From assembly GCA_002401565.1 (NCBI GenBank), contig NVTL01000013.1, positions 36,149-45,698 of the forward strand: DNA of 9,550 nucleotides. The letters run 5' to 3'. Below the pieces are notes generated by a model. The model was given only the letters and a program-made list of their open reading frames with translations, was not told where the DNA came from and searched no databases. The DNA comes from Rhodospirillaceae bacterium (GTDB lineage Bacteria; Pseudomonadota; Alphaproteobacteria; Rhodospirillales; Magnetovibrionaceae). Position 1 is the stretch's first letter. The number at the start of each line of letters is the position of its first letter. Of this stretch, positions 5,803 to 9,550 are shown in pieces. The translations under genes were made by a program, and so were the position numbers.

Positions 5803-7619
5803 ACCTTAGCCCTCTTTTTCTTTAACGCAGCCTGAATGCTATCGGCAATGCGGTGACCATCCTCGACCGCGTGAATAACGTCTGGGCCTTTTACACAATC
5901 GCCACCCGACCATAACCAATCTTGGGACGTGCGCCCAGCATCGTCCACTTGCATGCGGCCCCGGTTCCATTCTAACGCCTCGGTCAGGTCTTCACCCAAC
6001 AGGCTGATGTCGGACGCCTGTCCAATGGCTTCGATGACTTGATCGGCTTTGTGGATTTGTTCGTCGTCTTCGTCATAGCTGGGCGCAAAGCGGCCCTTGG
6101 CATCAAAGATCGATTTCACGGCCCATGTTCTCAGCCCAATCATTTTGCCTTTGCCGTCGACCATGATTTCTTGCGGTCCACGAGCATCTAAAATTTCAAT
6201 GCCTTCTTCGCCGCATTCTTTGACTTCGTCCGGGTCAGCCAAGAAATGCTCTAAATCTTCCAGAGCACTGACGATCATATCGACCTTGCCGTATTTTTGT
6301 TTTTGCAAACGCGCAATACTGCGCGCGATGTCCATGGCCACGTTGCCACCACCAATAACAACGGCTTTTTTCGGCACCTTGATTTTTTTACCGTCGGTAA
6401 TTTCTCGCAATAAATCCACGGCTTTACCCACGTCTTTGTGATCAGATCCGGGTATCCGTGTGGACCGGCCCAAATGCAGGCCAATGGCCAAGACTGTGGC
6501 ATCATAATCTTTTTTCAGATCATCCATTTGAATGTCTTTGCCGATGCGCGTATTGCATTTTATTTCGACACCCATGGCCTCGATCACGCCGATGTCACGG
6601 TCTAACATATCGTACGGCATGCGGTATTCCGGGATACCGTAACGCGGCATTCCGCCCGGTTTTTTCAAGGCCTCAAACACGGTGACTTTATGGCCCATGC
6701 GTGCCAAATCAAACGCAGCAGTTAAGCCCGCTGGGCCAGAGCCCACGATGGCAACGGTTTTGCCCGTGGCTTTTTTCGGCTTGCCCAAAATTTTGGTGTA
6801 CCGTTCATAAGGCACCTGATCCATGATGTGGCGTTTTAGCCAACGAATGGCAATGGGGTCGCCTTCATGACGCGATGCACACGCCGTTTCACATTTGTGT
6901 GTGCACACTCGACCGCACACATGGGAAAACGGATTGGTTTCATACAACAGTTTCAGGCCGGCTTCATAATCGCCGTCGCGGACCGCTTTGATGTATTGCG
7001 GAATAGACATGTGTGCCGGGCAGGTTGAAATGCACAGGCCGCATTCAACGCAGCGGTCGGCTTCCAGCTTGGCTTGTTCTACGGTATAGCCCGCGACAAT
7101 TTCTGAAAAATTGTCGATGCGTTTTTCACTTTCCAATTCCCCCATGGGCACGCGATCATGCAGGGTTAGGGTGTGGCCTTCGGGGCGACGATAGCCCAAT
7201 TCGGCATCGTCCCAATCTTTCTTTTCCACACCGGGAATAAACCGAAACGCATCGGCGTCCGCGTCCGCCCACGTGTATGCATTCGACATGGTCAACGACC
7301 CAGTCATGCACACGTCAACGCACAACGCACACCAACAGCACCGTCCATAATCAATACGCGGACGCAGACCGGAATCACCGTCCTTGGTTTTGATGTCTTT
7401 GCCGCCTTCGTATCCATCGACGGGAACCATATCAATGGCGCCGTTTTGACAGATGGTTTCGCACGTACCGCACCCGATGCATTTTTGCGCATCGTTTTGA
7501 TGGAACCCGCGATACCGCGCAGCCCCCGGACGATCATTCAAAGGATCGCGAATTGTCACCGGGTTTTTAAACAGATATTTCCAAGCCCGGAAAGGAGATA
7601 GGATATTTTTTAAGGGCAT
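5799..7619 (-). CDS. NuoI-like ferredoxin fused to GltD-like FAD/NAD(P)H oxidoreductase
   Basis: The 606-residue protein has two parts. Residues 40-115 are NuoI-like with two [4Fe-4S] motifs: C47-xx-C50-xx-C53-xxx-C57 and C94-xx-C97-xx-C100-xxx-C104. From about 165 it resembles the small subunit of glutamate synthase and related flavoproteins: a Cys-rich segment (C190, C193, C196, C200; C235, C239, C243, C247), an FAD site G-S-G-P-A-G (293-298), P-G-G-M-P-R-Y-G-I-P, an NAD(P) site G-G-G-N-V-A-M-D (423-430), and a C-terminal FAD segment S-G-G-D-C with V-I-H-A-V-E-D-G. It would take electrons from NAD(P)H through FAD and iron-sulfur clusters. The start is 2 bp after the NuoD-like stop, so this subunit probably docks on the NuoBCD-like proteins in place of NuoEFG. 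The other possibility is a soluble oxidoreductase merely encoded nearby. Confidence 0.85.
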   Translation of the reverse strand: MPLKNILSPFRAWKYLFKNPVTIRDPLNDRPGAARYRGFHQNDAQKCIGCGTCETICQNGAIDMVPVDGYEGGKDIKTKDGDSGLRPRIDYGRCCWCALCVDVCMTGSLTMSNAYTWADADADAFRFIPGVEKKDWDDAELGYRRPEGHTLTLHDRVPMGELESEKRIDNFSEIVAGYTVEQAKLEADRCVECGLCISTCPAHMSIPQYIKAVRDGDYEAGLKLLYETNPFSHVCGRVCTHKCETACASRHEGDPIAIRWLKRHIMDQVPYERYTKILGKPKKATGKTVAIVGSGPAGLTAAFDLARMGHKVTVFEALKKPGGMPRYGIPEYRMPYDMLDRDIGVIEAMGVEIKCNTRIGKDIQMDDLKKDYDATVLAIGLHLGRSTRIPGSDHKDVGKAVDLLREITDGKKIKVPKKAVVIGGGNVAMDIARSIARLQKQKYGKVDMIVSALEDLEHFLADPDEVKECGEEGIEILDARGPQEIMVDGKGKMIGLRTWAVKSIFDAKGRFAPSYDEDDEQIHKADQVIEAIGQASDISLLGEDLTEALEWNRGRMQVDDAGRTSQDWLWSGGDCVKGPDVIHAVEDGHRIADSIQAALKKKRAKV

Positions 7620-7621
7620 TA

Positions 7622-8800
7622 TTATCTCTCAATCTCGGGTGGATAGGTGTGCAGCGAAACCATCAGGCCCGCCACATCAGAAATATTTAAATTCACGATC
7701 AAGCGTTCCAACAACGCCATCGCGTGGGTATACGATGGTCCACGCACGTTGACGCGGCGCGGATAGCCGCTGCCATCGGTGACCAAATAATAACCATATT
7801 CGCCACGGGAACATTCACCACGGATATAGGTTTCACCGCGCGGGATTTTCCAATGCAAGACATTGGGGATTTTCGCCATCAGCTCGCCTTCGCGCGGCAT
7901 TTTCGCCAGCAATTGACGAATAAGATCGACCGATTGCAAAGCATCTCTGCGGCGCACATCGGCGCGGGTGAAGATGTCTGAATCCGTGCCAATGTTTGGC
8001 TCAAATTCCAATTCATTATACACCAAATAAGGCTGGTCTTTGCGCACGTCTTTGGCAACACCGCCCCCGCGTGCGTTAGGTCCGGTCACGCCGTAAGTAT
8101 CGAATAATTTTGGATCGATATAACCGACACCGATGGCGCGCTTTTGGAACACCGCGTTGGTGAACATCACGTTTTGCACGTCTTTCAACGTTTGCTCGGC
8201 GACTTTCAGGGTTTCTTCCATGCGTTTATCAAAACCATCAGGCAGACCATCACGGACCCCCCCTGGCAGGATGAACATGTGATAAATGCGAGCCCCCGTC
8301 AGTTCTTCGAAGCGATCCAACATTAAATCGCGAGCGTAGGTTGTCCATTGACCAATCACGCCCAAACCAAAACTGCCCGATTGTCCGCCCAGATACATCA
8401 TGTAACTGTTGAACCGTCCCATTTCTAAAATAAGCGTGCGCATCCAATCGGCACGTTCCGGCGATTTAATGCCCGCTAATTCTTCGATTGCGGCGGCATA
8501 ACAGTATTCATTAAAATCAGGTTCCGGCACACAAATGCGACAAACAATCGGAAAACATTGAATAAAGGTGCGGCGTTCCATCAGCTTTTCAAAGCCGCGG
8601 TGCAGATACCCCACATGGGTTTTGCCCTCGACCACTTCATCACCGCAAACGGTCAATTCGACAGACATGTTGCCGGTGATGCCGGGGTGATTTGGGCCTT
8701 GCCATAATTTCAAATATTTGCCGGACGTTAAATCAATGTCTAACGTGCCATCGGCTTTTTTACTTGGGTACTGGCTGCGGTCTGGTTCATATGGTGCCAT
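7622..8800 (-). CDS. nuoD: NuoD-like 49-kDa subunit with divergent active site
   Basis: The 392-residue protein aligns by eye with NuoD and the large subunits of group 4 [NiFe] hydrogenases: G-P-N-H-P (35-39), V-G-Y-L-H-R-G-F-E-K-L (63-73), L-P-G-G-V-R-D-G-L-P (178-187) and R-G-E-Y-G-Y-Y-L-V-T-D-G (332-343), ending P-E-I-E-R. Length suits NuoD. In complex I it forms the quinone pocket with NuoB. The pocket is altered here. The second His of GPxHPxxHG is Thr (T42), and the D-R-L-D-Y segment is C87-R-I-C90-V, so the conserved Tyr is lost. It is not a normal hydrogenase either: only C90 matches the N-terminal CxxC (the second Cys is E93), and the C-terminal Cys pair is absent (H-T-Y-P-P). The start is 1 bp after the NuoC-like stop. 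The symbol marks family, not proven NADH:quinone activity. Confidence 0.85.
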   Translation of the reverse strand: MAPYEPDRSQYPSKKADGTLDIDLTSGKYLKLWQGPNHPGITGNMSVELTVCGDEVVEGKTHVGYLHRGFEKLMERRTFIQCFPIVCRICVPEPDFNEYCYAAAIEELAGIKSPERADWMRTLILEMGRFNSYMMYLGGQSGSFGLGVIGQWTTYARDLMLDRFEELTGARIYHMFILPGGVRDGLPDGFDKRMEETLKVAEQTLKDVQNVMFTNAVFQKRAIGVGYIDPKLFDTYGVTGPNARGGGVAKDVRKDQPYLVYNELEFEPNIGTDSDIFTRADVRRRDALQSVDLIRQLLAKMPREGELMAKIPNVLHWKIPRGETYIRGECSRGEYGYYLVTDGSGYPRRVNVRGPSYTHAMALLERLIVNLNISDVAGLMVSLHTYPPEIER

Positions 8801-8801
8801 G

Positions 8802-9332
8802 TTAGCCTTCCCCTTTTTCGCGTTGTTGTTTCATGTATTGGGCCGGGTCATGGGTTTCGCGACCCTCGCGCACGGCAAAAGTTTTGTCGGAATACGCCTT
8901 GGTATCGAATTCGCGGCGGTACGGCGGAATGTCGTCCCAGCCTTCCAAAATAAATTCTTCATCCACACGCGGAGACCCCGGAAAATCAATGCCAAACATT
9001 TCGCGCAGTTCGCGTTGATAGGTCGCCGCCGTGGGCCAGATATCGTGGATGGTGTGCATGGTGGTATTTTCGCGCGGCAACATCACCCGAACACCAATGT
9101 CACAAGCTTCGTCACGATTGTTCACCAGATAGGTCAGCTGGAACTGTTTTTCTTCGATCCAATCGACGGCGGTTAAAAGCACCAGGTGCGTATAGCCTTC
9201 GACGCCCTGCAGGTGCGTCAACAGCGCGTGAAGGTTTGCCGCGTCAACAGTGACAAACGCAAGGTCGTCCCGCTGCTGTTTCAATGCGCCGAGCTTAAAG
9301 CGCTCTTTTAAGGTGTCATACAGTTCAAGCAT
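8802..9332 (-). CDS. nuoC: NuoC-like 30-kDa subunit
   Basis: The 176-residue protein carries the complex I 30-kDa signature in altered form: Y-Q-R-E-L-R-E-M-F-G-I-D-F-P-G-S-P (105-121), followed by F-I-L-E-G-W-D-D-I-P-P-Y-R-R-E-F. Standard NuoC has ERE-x-x-D-x-x-G-I-x-F-x-G-H-P and P-L-R-K-D-Y; here the His of GHP is Ser and PLRK is P-Y-R-R. NuoC binds NuoD on the peripheral arm. Here the two are separate genes, as in most alphaproteobacteria, not fused as in E. coli. It begins 6 bp after the NuoB-like stop with no clear ribosome binding site, which suggests coupling. Confidence 0.88.
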   Translation of the reverse strand: MLELYDTLKERFKLGALKQQRDDLAFVTVDAANLHALLTHLQGVEGYTHLVLLTAVDWIEEKQFQLTYLVNNRDEACDIGVRVMLPRENTTMHTIHDIWPTAATYQRELREMFGIDFPGSPRVDEEFILEGWDDIPPYRREFDTKAYSDKTFAVREGRETHDPAQYMKQQREKGEG

Positions 9333-9338
9333 AATTTT

Positions 9339-9550
9339 TTACCAGTTATAATCGGGCATATCCCAATCCTTGATGACTTTCTTTTGGTTCTTTTTGTACC
9401 ATTCGAAATTTTTAGCGTATTCATTCGCCCCTTCGGCTTTACCTGCGCGGATGATTTTTTTGATGTCGTTGAACCCGGCCAATAAAGCTTCGGGACGCGG
9501 CATACAGCCCGCGATGTACGTATCCACGGGCAAGTATTCATCCAGCTTTT
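9339..9550 (-). CDS. nuoB: NuoB-like subunit, C-terminal 69 residues (5' part beyond window)
   Basis: Only the end of the gene is present. It opens at the right edge in frame with K-L-D-E-Y-L-P-V-D-T-Y-I-A-G-C-M-P-R-P-E-A-L-L, the signature around the last Cys ligand of cluster N2 in NuoB and group 4 hydrogenase small subunits (usual form P-G-C-P-P-R-P-E-A). Met replaces the first Pro after the Cys. About 54 residues follow that Cys, including a Lys/Trp-rich tail (N-F-E-W-Y-K-K-N-Q-K-K). The TTG codon at 9533 is inside the conserved motif, so it is an internal Leu and not a start. It is the most upstream visible gene of the leftward operon. Confidence 0.88.
   Translation of the reverse strand, partial: KLDEYLPVDTYIAGCMPRPEALLAGFNDIKKIIRAGKAEGANEYAKNFEWYKKNQKKVIKDWDMPDYNW

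Noticed and set aside
5440..5835. 131-codon plus-strand open frame, Phe-rich
   Set aside because: It is antisense to the ferritin-like gene; the Phe runs are complements of its Glu/Lys codons.
5799..7619. Glutamate synthase small subunit (gltD) as the simple annotation
   Set aside because: The N-terminal NuoI-like double-cluster domain, the absence of gltB beside it and the nuoBCD-like operon context argue for a different partner.
7622..8800. Calling the 49-kDa subunit a [NiFe] hydrogenase large subunit because of C-R-I-C at residues 87-90
   Set aside because: The spacing and alignment do not give the R-x-C-x-x-C ligand motif (Glu is at the second Cys position) and there is no C-terminal Cys pair, so a nickel-iron centre is unlikely.

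Overview
The window looks like part of an alphaproteobacterial chromosome. I infer a Rhodospirillales-like, mid-GC organism from the mix of a SBP_bac_3-type binding protein, an OprC-like copper receptor and a complex I-like operon; nothing here fixes the genus. No rRNA, tRNA, CRISPR array, transposase or integrase is visible.

Left edge (1-907): the 5' part of a minus-strand gene for an exported solute-binding protein, which runs off the window. It is followed by a roughly 375-bp divergent intergenic region. This region holds a triplicated 12-bp repeat next to the binding protein's ribosome binding site, a candidate promoter facing right, and a possible short leader peptide.

Middle (908-5302, plus strand): a compact copper-uptake module. 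It contains a small Cys/His-bearing DUF2946-type protein, an OprC/NosA-type TonB-dependent copper receptor that keeps the plug CxxxM and the downstream HxM copper-ligand motifs, and its own TonB, ExbB and ExbD. The receptor would take copper across the outer membrane using proton-motive force delivered by TonB-ExbB-ExbD. The DUF2946 protein probably handles or senses metal in the periplasm or membrane. Several RNA-level structures lie in this leader and in the first gene, including a perfect hairpin that buries the only Shine-Dalgarno-like sequence of the receptor gene.

Right (5305-9550, minus strand, read from right to left): a tightly packed operon of nuoB-like (C-terminal part only), nuoC-like and nuoD-like genes, then a gene fusing a NuoI-like double [4Fe-4S] domain to a GltD-like FAD/NAD(P)H oxidoreductase, and a two-ExxH ferritin-like diiron protein. 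It resembles the connecting and quinone modules of respiratory complex I with the NuoEFG input module replaced by a one-piece flavo-iron-sulfur subunit. The NuoD-like subunit has neither the usual quinone-site His/Tyr pair nor a complete [NiFe] ligand set. That places it near the 'energy-converting hydrogenase related' (Ehr-like) grey zone between complex I and group 4 hydrogenases. This operon is the best candidate here for a poorly described system.

The two halves converge, with their stop codons inside a single 10-bp palindrome and only 2 bp between the genes.
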